Shown here in pieces: positions 28,971 through 39,100 of a stretch of 64,000 nucleotides of DNA. Location: assembly GCA_016712865.1 (NCBI GenBank), contig JADJQH010000002.1, positions 496,001 to 560,000 on the forward strand. Reading direction: 5' to 3'. The DNA comes from Dokdonella sp. (GTDB taxonomy: Bacteria > Pseudomonadota > Gammaproteobacteria > Xanthomonadales > Rhodanobacteraceae). Under the pieces are notes generated by a model. The model was not told the DNA's origin. It ran no database searches and saw only the letters and a program-made list of their open reading frames with translations. Made by a program: the position numbers and the translations under genes. The stretch's first letter is position 1, and each line of letters begins with the position of its first letter.

Positions 28971-31097
28971 TCACGTACCTTCTGCTGCCTGCTTGCGCTC
29001 CGCCTTCCAGCGTTCGTAGGCGGTTTTCATCGCCTTGAAGCGTGGTTCCTCGCGCAGCGAGTCAAACCCGGGCACCACGGAAAGGCTGGCGTAGGCGAAC
29101 GGTCCGACCATTTGCACTACCACGTCGAGGTGGTGCAAGGCACGTTCTGCATCCCCGGCGCGCGCGAAGGCGACGGCCAGGGCGGCGCGGCGCGATGAAT
29201 CCGCCCAGGCGTCCTTGGGCGCGTTCTCGAGGTAGTCGTTTTCGGCCGCGCGAACGCCAGCCAGATCAGCCATCAAACCGGGCAGCTGGCAGGGAAAATA
29301 GAAGTAGCCGCCACTGGACGACCAGCCGCCAGGATAGGGCTTGTCGAGCTTGTCCAGGCGCGCCTTGATCTCGGCCAGGCGCTGCTTGCCTTCTTTTGCA
29401 CGACCCATCGCCAGCAAGCCTTCGGCCTCTGCCATCGCATAGGTTTCCGGATAGTCCGGAACCTGGCGCAGGGCTTGCGGCCAGAGTTCAAGCGAAAGGG
29501 CACGCTGGATGCGCTGCGGATCGCGGCTGGCGATGGCAATCTGGAACGGCAGCGAGGCAAAAAACTCGTTCGGCCCCTTCACTGCGGCCCAGGCCGCTTC
29601 CACGTTGCCGCGCATCAATTCGCTTTCCGCGCTGAACATGTTGACGTCCTGGCCCAGTTCCGCAAGGCGCTTGTAGATGGGCGCGGCTTCTTCATCACGG
29701 CCCAGACTGAGCAGGGTATTGGCCACTTCCAGCATGATGTCGGTGTTGAGCGGGTCCAGTTCCAGCGAGCGTCGCAGCGCCTTGACGCAATCATCGAAAC
29801 GCCCATCCCGACGCGCAACCAGTCCACGCGCATACCAGGCCTCGGCCAGTTCGGGAGCCCGTTCGAGGACGCGCGCCAGAGTGGCCTCGGCGCTGTCGTA
29901 ATCGCGACTGCCCCAGTAGTAGATGTAGGCCTGGGCCAGCCAGGTTTCCATGGCTTCCGGGGCCAGCCTGCGCGCCTGCTCCATCGATACGATGGCGGCA
30001 TCCCGGGATGACACATCGCTGAAGCCGTACCAGTAACTGGTCAGCTGGGCGCGCACCTTGCGCGACCAGGCATCCGCAAACTGCGGATCCAGCGCAATTG
30101 CTCGGTCGAACTGCTGGATCGCCGACTGCATGCGCTCCGGTGTTGCCCGATCCAGCGCCGCCAGCAACTTGCCCTGCAGGAATGCTTCATAAGCCTGCAG
30201 GTTGTGGGTCGACCCGCTCGCCAGCGTGCTCGCCTCGGCCGAGCTCAGCACCAGCTTCATGGCATTGGCGATGGCCTTTGCGATGTCCGCCTGTATCTCG
30301 AACAGGGTTTCGGTATTGAGCGCGCGATCGTAGATTTCCGCCCACAGGTGCACATCGGTGTTGCCGTCGATCAACTGCACGTTTACGCGCACCTGGTCGC
30401 CGGAGCGTTGCACCGCACCTTCAAGCACCACGGCGGCGCCCAGCTCTTGCGCAATTTCAGGAATCGAGAGCTTGCTGTCGACGTAATGCATCATCGACGT
30501 GCGCGAGATCACCTTGAAGCCGGCGACCTTCGACAATTGGGTAAGCAGGTCGTCGTGGATGCCTTCGACAAAATACTCATCCCCGGTGGCTGCACTGCGA
30601 TTGCGGAAGGGCAGGACGGCAATCAGGTCCCGGTTCGAAGACGACGCTTGCGTGACCTCCGCCTTCGTCGCTGCGCCAAATTGTGTCGCAAGAAAAAACT
30701 TGTCCACGGCGAAGTACACCAGCGCCACCAGCAGGACGACGATGATGGTGCGGTCCAGGCGTCGCGCCGTTTGTGCCGATGCGACTTTCTCGTCGGCCGA
30801 AGCATCGCTTCTGCGCGCACGTCGATCGACACCCGAGTACGTGGATCTGCGTTCGGACAGTTCATCCTCACGACGCAAGCCTTGCGGGGTCAATTCGAAG
30901 ACCCAGGAAATGACCAGGGTGGGGATGAAGCCGATGGCCAGCAGGATCACCACGGCGCGCGCCATCCAATCCGGCGCGCCGAAGATCGGCAGCACGGTGC
31001 CGGCTACCTGGGTGGCCAGCCATGCACCCACCAGGTACAACCCGGCCATGCGGATCACGTTGCGGCGCTTGAGTTCTCCGAAGAAAGTCGTGCTCAT
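28971..31097 (-). CDS. Membrane-anchored TolB-like/TPR protein (paralog 1)
   Basis: 708 residues. N-terminus FFGELKRRNVIRMAGLYLVG leads into TM helix 1 (about 15-35), a second helix (45-70) ends in FELTPQGLRRED, and a third lies near 130-150. The following domain (LIAVLPFRNRSAATGDEYF, VEGIHDDLLTQLSKV, VISRTSMM, VNVQLIDGNTDVHLWAEIYD) is the TolB/FlgO-like module often attached to transcriptional or cyclase outputs, and the C-terminal half is TPR-like (AEAWYARGLVARRDGRFDDC). No DNA-binding or catalytic output domain is recognised. I chose the ATG at 31097 because the family begins there. It is divergent from the toxin-antitoxin pair. Function unknown; sensing or scaffold roles are guesses. Confidence 0.8.
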   Translation of the reverse strand: MSTTFFGELKRRNVIRMAGLYLVGAWLATQVAGTVLPIFGAPDWMARAVVILLAIGFIPTLVISWVFELTPQGLRREDELSERRSTYSGVDRRARRSDASADEKVASAQTARRLDRTIIVVLLVALVYFAVDKFFLATQFGAATKAEVTQASSSNRDLIAVLPFRNRSAATGDEYFVEGIHDDLLTQLSKVAGFKVISRTSMMHYVDSKLSIPEIAQELGAAVVLEGAVQRSGDQVRVNVQLIDGNTDVHLWAEIYDRALNTETLFEIQADIAKAIANAMKLVLSSAEASTLASGSTHNLQAYEAFLQGKLLAALDRATPERMQSAIQQFDRAIALDPQFADAWSRKVRAQLTSYWYGFSDVSSRDAAIVSMEQARRLAPEAMETWLAQAYIYYWGSRDYDSAEATLARVLERAPELAEAWYARGLVARRDGRFDDCVKALRRSLELDPLNTDIMLEVANTLLSLGRDEEAAPIYKRLAELGQDVNMFSAESELMRGNVEAAWAAVKGPNEFFASLPFQIAIASRDPQRIQRALSLELWPQALRQVPDYPETYAMAEAEGLLAMGRAKEGKQRLAEIKARLDKLDKPYPGGWSSSGGYFYFPCQLPGLMADLAGVRAAENDYLENAPKDAWADSSRRAALAVAFARAGDAERALHHLDVVVQMVGPFAYASLSVVPGFDSLREEPRFKAMKTAYERWKAERKQAAEGT

Positions 31098-31161
31098 GGC
31101 TGCTGATGTTCCCGGATGCCGACTCTTGAAGCAGGTGGTTGCGACTTGACCGTTCCGCATG

Positions 31162-31182
31162 ATATGGCATAACATGCCATAT
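31162..31182. promoter_or_regulatory. Perfect palindrome over the tumE start: probable autoregulatory operator
   Basis: ATATGGCAT-AAC-ATGCCATAT is a perfect 9-bp inverted repeat whose last bases are part of the tumE ATG (31181). TTGACC (31146-31151) and TAACAT (31170-31175, 18-bp spacing) resemble a sigma-70 promoter that would start transcription at about the ATG, which would make the message nearly leaderless. The palindrome overlaps the -10 region, a placement suited to repression by the HTH antitoxin. Promoter and operator functions are inferred from position only. Confidence 0.6.
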
Positions 31183-31471
31183 GGCAAAGGCAATGCTGCT
31201 GTTTTCCGACCGGCAGGATTTCAGTGACGGCGGCATTGTCGAAATGAAGATCTGGAAATTGCCGGAGTCGGACGCCGAGCGGCCGCATGGGCTGAAGTAT
31301 CGGCTGTTCTACGGTCATGGCGGAATTCGGATCGTCGGTTACGACAACGAACGCGGCAAGGGCGACCACCGCCACATCGGGCGGAGGGAGTCGGCGTACG
31401 AATTCGAGAGCGTGGAAAAGTTGATCGCGGATTTTCTCGCCGACGTTGCGCGATACCGAGGTGACGCATGA
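31181..31471 (+). CDS. TumE-like toxin (DUF6516 family)
   Basis: 96 residues, matching the TumE pattern: an N-terminal LLFSDRQDFSDGGIVEMKIW, LPESDAERPHGLKYRLFYGH, then the hallmark VGYDNERGKGDHRH and ESVEKLIADFLADV. The family is proposed to be an RNase-like toxin with an HTH antitoxin. The ATG at 31181 lies inside a palindrome, leaving no Shine-Dalgarno; an ATG at 31193 preceded by AAAGG is the alternative, but family members keep the residues before it. The stop overlaps the antitoxin start (ATGA). Toxin first, antitoxin second, as in known tumE-tumA pairs. Confidence 0.85.
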   Translation: MAKAMLLFSDRQDFSDGGIVEMKIWKLPESDAERPHGLKYRLFYGHGGIRIVGYDNERGKGDHRHIGRRESAYEFESVEKLIADFLADVARYRGDA

Positions 31472-31833
31472 GCAGGAAGTCGAAATTGCTGGTGCATGTC
31501 GGTGGCTTGGCGCAGATGGGCCAGCGTTTCGTGGACGCTTGGCAACGCGCGGAAACCGGCTGCCTCAAGGCACCGGAGCGCCACCTCACCTTTGGCGACC
31601 TTCCGGCCTTGCTCGCCGTCCTCACGCCCAAGCGATGGGAGTTGCTTCGCGCCTTGCGCGCGCGCGGCGCCAGTAGCGTTCGCGCACTGGCACAGGCCCT
31701 GGGCCGCGACTACAAGCGCGTGCATTCCGATGTTGCCGCCCTCGAAGCTGCCGGCCTCATCGATCGAGACGAAGCAAACCTCATCTGCGTTGCCTGGGAT
31801 GCCGTCGATGCATCGCTGGACCTGGCCGCGTGA
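31468..31833 (+). CDS. TumA-like HTH antitoxin
   Basis: 121 residues. The region HLTFGDLPALLAVLTPKRWE followed by LLRALRARGASSVRALAQAL and DYKRVHSDVAALEAAGLIDR is a winged helix-turn-helix of the kind found in TumA antitoxins. It should neutralise the upstream toxin and repress the operon, most likely at the 31162-31182 palindrome. Translation is coupled to the toxin gene by the 4-nt overlap. Convergent with the second TolB-like/TPR gene, 94 bp apart with no evident terminator. Confidence 0.85.
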   Translation: MSRKSKLLVHVGGLAQMGQRFVDAWQRAETGCLKAPERHLTFGDLPALLAVLTPKRWELLRALRARGASSVRALAQALGRDYKRVHSDVAALEAAGLIDRDEANLICVAWDAVDASLDLAA

Positions 31834-31927
31834 AGTTGGCGGAGTTCGGTCAACAGGCTCATTTCGGGAATCCCATCCGCCGCTCCGGCCCATCCCGGTG
31901 CGGGGACACGAGGTCCGGCGCATCGGC

Positions 31928-33784
31928 TCATGGCGGCCTCGTCGCTGCTGGTTCCAGGCCACACCCGAAATCAGTCTCGCTCAGCGGCCGGCAGATGGCG
32001 GGCCAGCCTTTCTCTCGCCAATAGGCGACGAAGCCGTATTCGACGAGCTTTTCCTTGACGCGCGGATCGCGCAACATCGCGTGGCCGGCCGGCCTGCTGA
32101 TCAATAGTCGCGAAAAGTAGTACTGCTTCGCCGCTACGCCCGTGGCTTCGACATAGGCGTCGTAACGAGGCACATCCCCGTGCAGGATTTGATAGTACCC
32201 GCCGAAAGACACACCAAGCAGCGCAGCGTCCACCTGGGTCGGGTCGACGCCCGGTTTGCGCAGTGCCCATGACAAGGCGATTTCGTGCTGCTTCACCCAC
32301 TCGGGTCGTGCTGCTCGCAACTTCGCCAATGCGGTACGCGCCTCATCCGCGCGCCCCTGAGACAAAGCATAGATATAAGGCAGGGTCTTGCCGAATCCTG
32401 TGTCGGGAGACAGACTGCGCAGCTTCGAGGTGATCATCTCGATGTCGGCGCGGCGATCCCGTGCCATCGCCACCTCGCGCATGCGAACCCATCCGATGAT
32501 GAAATAGGGGTCGAGCTTCACCAGTTTTTCGGATTCGTGCGCAGACTCTTCCACGCGACCGACCAGCGCCAACAATTCTGCATAGTCTTCGAGACCATCC
32601 GGGTAGCCAGGATCGAGCTGGATGGCGCGCAGGTAGTGTCGTTCCGCCTCCGCGAAGCGCAGGCGCGAGCGCGCCATATTGGCCAGGGCGTGTTCGCTGG
32701 CCGCGGAATCCGGATCGAGCTCGGCGGCGCGTTCGGCCCCTTCGGCTTCGCAAGCCAGACCCTGCTGCTGTTCCGCCGAAGTCAGCACACTGTTGGCAAA
32801 CCAGGCCTCACAAGCCAGCGACAGCGACGACCAAGCCGCTGCCAGTGCCGGCGCTTTCTCCGTCGCCGCACGGAAATGCGTGATCGCCGTTGGCATGTCC
32901 TTGCGCGCACGCAGCAGGGCACGGCCTTTGAGGAATTCATCATAGGCGGTCGGATCGATCGCGCTACGCGCCGTTCCGGGCGGCGAAACCACCAGCGACG
33001 CCACCAGTTGCTCACCAATGCGAGTCGCGATCTCGTCCTGCAACGCAAACACGCTGTCGAGCCGGCGGTCGTAGGTTTCCGACCAGACGTGGAAGCCGTC
33101 GGATACCCGCACCAATTGCGCGGTGATGCGCACCTGCTCGCCCTCGCGGCGGATGCTGCCCTCGACGATGTGGCCGACGCCCAGCTTGCTGCCGATCTCG
33201 CGCACGTCGCCGCTCTTGCCCTTGAACTGGAACACCGAAGTGCGCGCCACCACCTGCAGCTTCGGCACTTTCGCCAGCACGTTCAGCAGTTCCTCGGTCA
33301 TGCCGTCAGAGAAATAGTCCTCGTCGGGTTTCCCGCTCATGTTGGCAAACGGCAGCACGGCAATGGATTTTGCCTCCGTCGGCAACAGGGTGGCGTCGAG
33401 CGTCGGCGCTGTCGCCGCGAACGTCGTTTCGGGTTTCGGTGACAGCACGAACTTGTCCACCGCGAAGTAACTCAGCGCCAGCACCGCCAGCATCAGGAAA
33501 ACCCGCTCCATCCGACGCGCCGTCTGCGGGGCGATGGATTGCTCCGTCGGCACCTCGGCATCGCGTTTGATGCCCTGCGGCGTCAGTTCGAACACCCAGG
33601 AAAACACCAGCGCCGGGATGAAGCCGATCGCCAACACCAGGATCACGCCTCGCAGGGCCCAGCCCGGCAACTCGAAAGCAGGGAAAATCGTGCTGGCCAC
33701 CTGGACGATCAGCCATGCGCCCACCAGATACAACCCGGCCATGCGGATCACGTTGCGGCGGCGCAGTTCGGCGAGGAAGTTCAC
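31928..33784 (-). CDS. Membrane-anchored TolB-like/TPR protein (paralog 2)
   Basis: 618 residues, GTG start at 33784 with GGAGG in front, overlapping the stop of the preceding gene (GTGA). Same architecture as paralog 1: NFLAELRRRNVIRMAGLYLV, two N-terminal TM helices ending FELTPQGIKRDAE, a third TM segment (MERVFLMLAVLALSYFAVDK), a TolB/FlgO-like module (SIAVLPFANMSGKPDEDYFS, DGMTEELLNVLAKV, QVRITAQLVRVSDGFHVWSE) and TPR-like repeats (PGYPDGLEDYAELLALVGRV). No output domain is seen. It is the third gene of a tight operon with two single-span membrane proteins, which suggests the three act together. Confidence 0.82.
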   Translation of the reverse strand: MNFLAELRRRNVIRMAGLYLVGAWLIVQVASTIFPAFELPGWALRGVILVLAIGFIPALVFSWVFELTPQGIKRDAEVPTEQSIAPQTARRMERVFLMLAVLALSYFAVDKFVLSPKPETTFAATAPTLDATLLPTEAKSIAVLPFANMSGKPDEDYFSDGMTEELLNVLAKVPKLQVVARTSVFQFKGKSGDVREIGSKLGVGHIVEGSIRREGEQVRITAQLVRVSDGFHVWSETYDRRLDSVFALQDEIATRIGEQLVASLVVSPPGTARSAIDPTAYDEFLKGRALLRARKDMPTAITHFRAATEKAPALAAAWSSLSLACEAWFANSVLTSAEQQQGLACEAEGAERAAELDPDSAASEHALANMARSRLRFAEAERHYLRAIQLDPGYPDGLEDYAELLALVGRVEESAHESEKLVKLDPYFIIGWVRMREVAMARDRRADIEMITSKLRSLSPDTGFGKTLPYIYALSQGRADEARTALAKLRAARPEWVKQHEIALSWALRKPGVDPTQVDAALLGVSFGGYYQILHGDVPRYDAYVEATGVAAKQYYFSRLLISRPAGHAMLRDPRVKEKLVEYGFVAYWREKGWPAICRPLSETDFGCGLEPAATRPP

Positions 33785-34551
33785 CGTGCCGCCTCCGGGG
33801 CACTGCGCGCCAGCATGTCCCGCAACATCGGCTTGTAGTTGCCGACGACGTTCAAAGCCACGCCCTGGTTGGCGACCCAGAAGCGCAGTTCGGGCAACAG
33901 CCGCGGATCGGCCAGATAGCCCGCGAGCACCACGTCTGCTTCGGCTTCGCTGATCGGGGCATCGCAATCCAGCAGCTGCTGTTCGACCGTACTCGGCTGC
34001 TTCCAGCACTTCGCCCAGATGTGGTCGGCGACCACCTGTGGCGTCAGCCCGCGCACAATCTCGCGGTATTCCGGTTGCATGGCGAACAGGTAGGCGGTAC
34101 CCGAACCGTTCTCAAGGTAATAACTGGACATCGCATCGCGCAAGACCTGGTCGCGAACCAGACCCAATTCGCCACCGCTGCGCATTTCCTGGTAGGTGGA
34201 ATCCGAACTGACCCATTGCCAGAGCTGGCTGGCCTGATAGAACGCGAGCACGGTCTTCCATGCGGAACCATCAACCCGTTCTCCGGATTCGGCAAAGCGG
34301 ATCGCCTGTTTTCCATGTTCGATCACTTCACTCCAGAACACTTCGCGACGCCCGATCGAGCGCAGGTCCGATTCGAAGTTGCCACGGATGCGGACCAGGT
34401 ACGCGTCGGCCTTGATGCCCTCCACGCGCTGCTCGTTCCAGTTGCTGACCTGGATACCGACAAAGACGCCAAGCACGACGATGACGAAGTCGATGAAGAT
34501 CGCGGTCCATTCCTGTCGTCCGAAGTGCTGGATCACGCGGCGCAAGAGCAT
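33781..34551 (-). CDS. Single-span membrane protein of DUF6090-like type (paralog A)
   Basis: 256 residues. The N-terminus MLLRRVIQHFGRQEWTAIFI and TM helix (about 16-36, VIVVLGVFVGIQV) followed by SNWNEQR matches the pattern of DUF6090-type proteins. The rest is a helical soluble domain, probably periplasmic, with conserved STYQEMRSGGELGLVRDQVL shared with paralog B, and two cysteines (KCW, DCD). No catalytic motif is seen. It overlaps the TolB-like/TPR gene downstream by 4 nt and lies 51 bp after paralog B. Function unknown. Confidence 0.78.
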   Translation of the reverse strand: MLLRRVIQHFGRQEWTAIFIDFVIVVLGVFVGIQVSNWNEQRVEGIKADAYLVRIRGNFESDLRSIGRREVFWSEVIEHGKQAIRFAESGERVDGSAWKTVLAFYQASQLWQWVSSDSTYQEMRSGGELGLVRDQVLRDAMSSYYLENGSGTAYLFAMQPEYREIVRGLTPQVVADHIWAKCWKQPSTVEQQLLDCDAPISEAEADVVLAGYLADPRLLPELRFWVANQGVALNVVGNYKPMLRDMLARSAPEAAR

Positions 34552-34602
34552 GTTCTTCCTCGCGGAGAGTTCGCTGGGGTGATGGAGGGCGTGATCGCAG
34601 AC

Positions 34603-35367
34603 TCAGTCATCGAGTTGGGTATCGATGCGTTGCTTGAGTCCGACGCAGGAGGCACGGAGCTGGCGCAGGATGTCCACCATCTGGTGGGCAGAATCCATCC
34701 AGAAGTTGAGGTCGCGCACCAGGCTGGGATCTTCGGCGTAGCGACGCAGCACCTCGCCTGCAATGGCTTCGTCGACTGGCGATTCACAGGGCTTGTGCGT
34801 CACCTCGGTCATGTCGAAGCATTTCGTGCCGATATGGCGTCCGATGCGGTAGGGCGTGAGCCCGCGAACGTTGCTGCGGTAGGCCGGGTTGAGTTTCATG
34901 ATGTAGTCGGCGCGGGCGAAAGTGCCACTGACGTAGTACTCGGTCAGCGCGGTGCGCAGGCCGGCATCGCGCACCAGTCCCAGTTCCCCGGCGGAACGCA
35001 TTTCCTGATAGGTGCTGTCCACCGGCGAATACGGCAGGATGCGGCTGGCATGGACGAAGGCCAGAACCGTTTGCCAGGCCGAGCCGCCAGTCAAGGTGCC
35101 GTTCTCGACCCATTCCAGCGCCGCCTCGCCGTAGGCGATGGAGCGGCCGATGTAGGCGATGCGCTTGTCGATGAACGCCAGCTCCTGATCGAGATCGCCC
35201 GATAGCCGTTCGAGAAAGCCGTGCGCGCGCTGGTCTTCCAGCCGCATCTCGTTCCAGCTCGCCACCTGGATACCGACGAAGACGCCAAGCACGACGATGA
35301 CGAAGTCGATGAAGATCGCGGTCCATTCCTGATTCCTGAAATGCGCGATGACGCGTCGGAGAATCAT
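34603..35367 (-). CDS. Single-span membrane protein of DUF6090-like type (paralog B)
   Basis: 254 residues, first gene of the three-gene operon. N-terminal MILRRVIAHFRNQEWTAIFI, then the same TM and ASWNEMR motif as paralog A, and the shared core STYQEMRSAGELGLVRDAGL. Cysteines KCFDM and PCESP match the positions of the pair in paralog A (a disulfide is possible in the periplasm). I chose the ATG at 35367 because homology between the paralogs begins there; the open frame further upstream runs into the repeat array. No promoter could be assigned with confidence. Confidence 0.78.
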   Translation of the reverse strand: MILRRVIAHFRNQEWTAIFIDFVIVVLGVFVGIQVASWNEMRLEDQRAHGFLERLSGDLDQELAFIDKRIAYIGRSIAYGEAALEWVENGTLTGGSAWQTVLAFVHASRILPYSPVDSTYQEMRSAGELGLVRDAGLRTALTEYYVSGTFARADYIMKLNPAYRSNVRGLTPYRIGRHIGTKCFDMTEVTHKPCESPVDEAIAGEVLRRYAEDPSLVRDLNFWMDSAHQMVDILRQLRASCVGLKQRIDTQLDD

Positions 35368-35530
35368 GTGCGGCACCTGGCAACGGGAAGGAAAGCGTGA
35401 AGCCCCGGTTTCAGCGGCAATCCATGGCCGCGAATGTACAGCAGGCACACGCCGCCCCGCCACGGCCTGGATCAACGTCGCGTCGGCTCCGGCCCTTGGC
35501 CTTGAGCCGAGCTGCGCTTGAAGATTTTGG

Positions 35531-36055
35531 CGCAGACTGAACTCATCTTCGCGGCAACCTCGACACCCGCTTGATGTAGAGCGGAGCATGCTCCGCTTCG
35601 CGGCAGTCTCGACACCCGCTTGTTGTAGAGCGGAGCTTGCTCCGCTTCGCGGCAGTTTCGAAATGCCAGCCGAGCAAGCTCGGCTCTACAACGGCAGGGG
35701 CATTCCACCGCGTATGCAAGGCCCAACATCATCTGGCTTGTTGTAGAGCGGAGCTTGCTCCGCTTCGCGGCAACCTCGACACCCGCTTGTTGTAGGGCAG
35801 AGCTTGTTCCGCTTCGTGGCGCGCCCGGCATTCAGAACATCCAGCCGAGCAAGCTCGGCTCTACAACGGCAGGGACATGTCACCGCGTATGCCGGGCCCA
35901 ACACCTTCTGGCTTGTTGTAGAGCGGAGCTTGCTCCGCTTCGCGGCAGCCTCGACACCCGCTTGTTGTAGAGCGGAGCTTGCTCCGCTTCGCGGCGCGCC
36001 CGGCATTCAGAACATCCTGCCGAGCAAGCTCGGCTCTACAACGGCAGGGGCATGC
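35531..36055. repeat. Tandem array of REP palindromes with a 175-bp period
   Basis: The interval between paralog B and the protease gene holds about two and a half to three copies of a unit built from the palindromes GAGCGGAGCTTGCTCCGC (often twice per unit) and CCGAGCAAGCTCGGCTCTAC, joined by CGCGGCAACCTCGACACCCG and ACGGCAGGGGCAT-type spacers. The landmark ACGGCAGG starts at 35691, 35866 and 36041, exactly 175 bp apart each time. The same palindromes occur singly at 24430-24511. No gene is present in 35368-36112. The array can fold into many hairpins and is likely to vary in copy number. Confidence 0.85.
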
Positions 36056-36112
36056 CACCAGACAAGGTCGGCTCAACAGGAGCGCGCGCACGTAACCTGG
36101 GGGTGCTCGACA

Positions 36113-39100
36113 CTACTCGAAGCCGTGGGCGAAGATCAGGTCATTGCTGGTGCAGGACTGGATGCGGAAATCATCGAGATAGAAGCCGTCCGGCACACGA
36201 CCGGTAGAGGCATCGGTGGCGACCCTGAAGCGGAATTGCACGGTTTCGCCGGCATGTTCGGCGATGTCGATGATGGTGCGCGACCAGTCGCGCGGATCAC
36301 CGCACCAGGCGAGCTTGCCGCCTGCCGGATTGTCGAACGAGGTGCTGATGAACCCGTCGTACGGGCCGATAAGGATCCGCGACGCAGGCACTTGCTCCCA
36401 ACTCTTGCCCTGGTCAGTGGACATTTCCACAAACGCTCCGTCGTAACAGCCGCCCAGCCGGTTCTCGAGAAACTGATGGCTCCAGAATTCCATGCTCAGC
36501 GGTTGCTGATCAACGGGCAACTCGATGGGCGGGGACACGAGGAACTGGTTGGAGTCGTAGGCCAGGTCCTGGGCGCGATACGAGTGTCCGGCGCCGCGTG
36601 CGCGGTCCGTGGTCAGGCTCCAGCTGTCGTGGTCGCCGTAGTGGCTCCACGCGCCTGCTCCGCTTTCAAAATCCTCGGCGAACACGCTGCTGGCAAGCGT
36701 TCCGCCCGGGCATTCGCCCGGTGGTGGCACGGTGACAAAGGAAAACACCTGGGTGAGCGGGCTTTCCCCGCAGGCGTTGATTGCGCTTACTCGCCAGTAG
36801 TAGCGGGTGGCATGCGCCAGCGGCGTGGCCACTTCGTGTGAATCCGCGTTGGTGCTCGCGGAGTAGATGATGTTGGCAAAGCCCGCGTCCAGCGCGAGCT
36901 CAACGCGATACTGATCAACATTGGGCATGGCGGTCCAGTGCAGCAACGGCTGCAGGGCCTGGTTGAGCGACGCATCCGCGGGTTGCACGAGATTCGCGGC
37001 AGCCGGATTGTCCGTAGCCAGTTGCAGCTGCACATGTCGGGTGCGTGCAAGCGATCCGGATTCGGCACGGATCGCCAGCCGGTAGCGCCCTTCCGCTGCG
37101 CCGGTCAGATTGCCGATTTCAAGTGTGCCCGTGCCGGGCACGGCCATGGGGTTGGCGTTGAATGTCGTTGTGGTGCCCGCAGGGGCACCCGCCACCGACA
37201 GCGCAAGTGGCGCGGAGAATCCGAGAATCGATGCGCTGCGCAGCGCGTAGGTGGCCGATGCGGAATCCTGCGTGCACAGGTTGTGCAATGCGGGTGTGAC
37301 ATCGAGCGCAAAACCGGGTGCCTTTGCGCAGTTGACGCAAACCAGCGCGAAATCCTGGTCGGTGGCATCACCATTGCCGGGCAGTCCGTCGCCTGCGATG
37401 TTGAATCCGCGCACGCTGAGGGTGAAGCTGGACAAGGGTCCGGGCGGCAGGTAGATCGCTTCCACGGTGTTGACCGCATCCGGCGCGCCGCCAGGGACAC
37501 TCCATGCACCGCTGAAGCGATTGCCGCGCCACAACGTGGATGCCGATTCCAGCTCAAGATCCAGGTTGTTCACCTGCGGGCTGGTGCCCACCGCACCCGG
37601 CGCGTCGGTCCAGGTCAACACGACACGCAGGGGCTTGGACGCATCGGCACGCTGGATCGGCGTGCTCCACAACTGGCCCGAGTCGCCCAGGATCTGCGAC
37701 TGGTCAAGCAACCAGGTCGGCGTGGCATCGAACAGGCTTTGCATGTTCGGCATGCCGAAACCTTGCGCGTTGCTCGGCAGCGTGTCGTTGCCGTCCTTGC
37801 CGGTGAGATAGGTCGGGTGCGCGATCAACCAGGCCTTCATCAGGGCAGGCGACGGAACCGCTGGTGCACCCGATTCGAACTCCAGGCTGCCCTGCCCGGT
37901 CGCCAGCCACCACCACGACAGCGACGCGATCGCGGATACCGCAGGCGCGGCATGGCTGGTGCCTGAGGATGCCGCGTAGGTTTCATTGCCTTGCGGATGC
38001 GTGGCATCGCAGATGCCGAGCCCGCTGGCCGGGTGTGCCTGGGTTCCGATCACGTGCGTGCCGGGCGCAACCAGATCGGGCTTGACCCGACCACCCGGCG
38101 CCGGACCGCGCGAGGAAAAGAACACGATGTCCATGGCGTGGTCGGCCGAGTCAGGCGCCACCAGGCAACCGTCATTCCAGAGTCCGTTCTCGTCTTCGGG
38201 GCGCGCATTTTCCGAAGCACCCACGGTGATCATGTTCTTGCCATTGCCCGGCGTGCCGATGGTGCCCGCCCAGGAACCGTCATTGCCCGCAGAGAAAATC
38301 GTGATGAGCTGCTGGTTGCCAGCGGCCTTCGGATCCGCGTCGCGCACGCCGGCATCGTAGGCCTGCGAGGAAAGATCGTATTGGCCGGCACACGGTCCGC
38401 AACCCCAGGAGTTCGACGAGATGCGCGCACCTGCGGCATGACTCGCAGCAATGACGCCGGCATTGGTTCCGCCGCATGCGCTCAGATCGAACCCGGGCGC
38501 AAAGATGCGCGTACCGCCAAGGCGTCCGAATGGATTGATGCCCTGCGCCACCTGGAAATCAGCGGGAAAGCGCGCACCGGGTGTTTCCGAATTGCCACGC
38601 TGGTCGAAGCCCAGCGCGATGTTGGCGTTCAGATGGCCATGTCCGCCGACCACACCGGTTTTCATCGTGCAGTGCTGGTTGAACACCATGCGCGTGGGAT
38701 TCTTCAGATCACCGAACTGATGCAGGGTGGGATCGCCGGTCTGCACGCTGCCCGTACCGACGCCGTCGTCGGTAATGTCGAGCACGGGATAGTCCAGCGG
38801 ATCATCCGGAAAGCCCAAAGCCTGCAACCAGGGCAGGTAGCCTGGCCCGGCAGGTCCGGACTGATCGGCATTGAAATGCCCGCGCAGGATCTGCGCCTGC
38901 ACTTCGTCATTCAGGCTGGGCTCGCGGTACTCCTCGACCCAGAGCACGTCCGACAACTCGATCAGTTCGCGAATCTGCGCAGGCGTGGCCTCGAAGCGCG
39001 CGACGTCGAATCCGGCCTGCGAAGAGAAATCGTCGACGGGCTTGAGTCCGAGTGCCATGAAACGTGCGCGACTGCGCGCAGGGTCATCATTGCGCACCCG

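Noticed and set aside
35531-36055. CRISPR array
   Set aside because: The repeats are palindromic REP units with conserved spacers in a 175-bp tandem period, not short identical repeats with unique spacers, and no cas gene is near.
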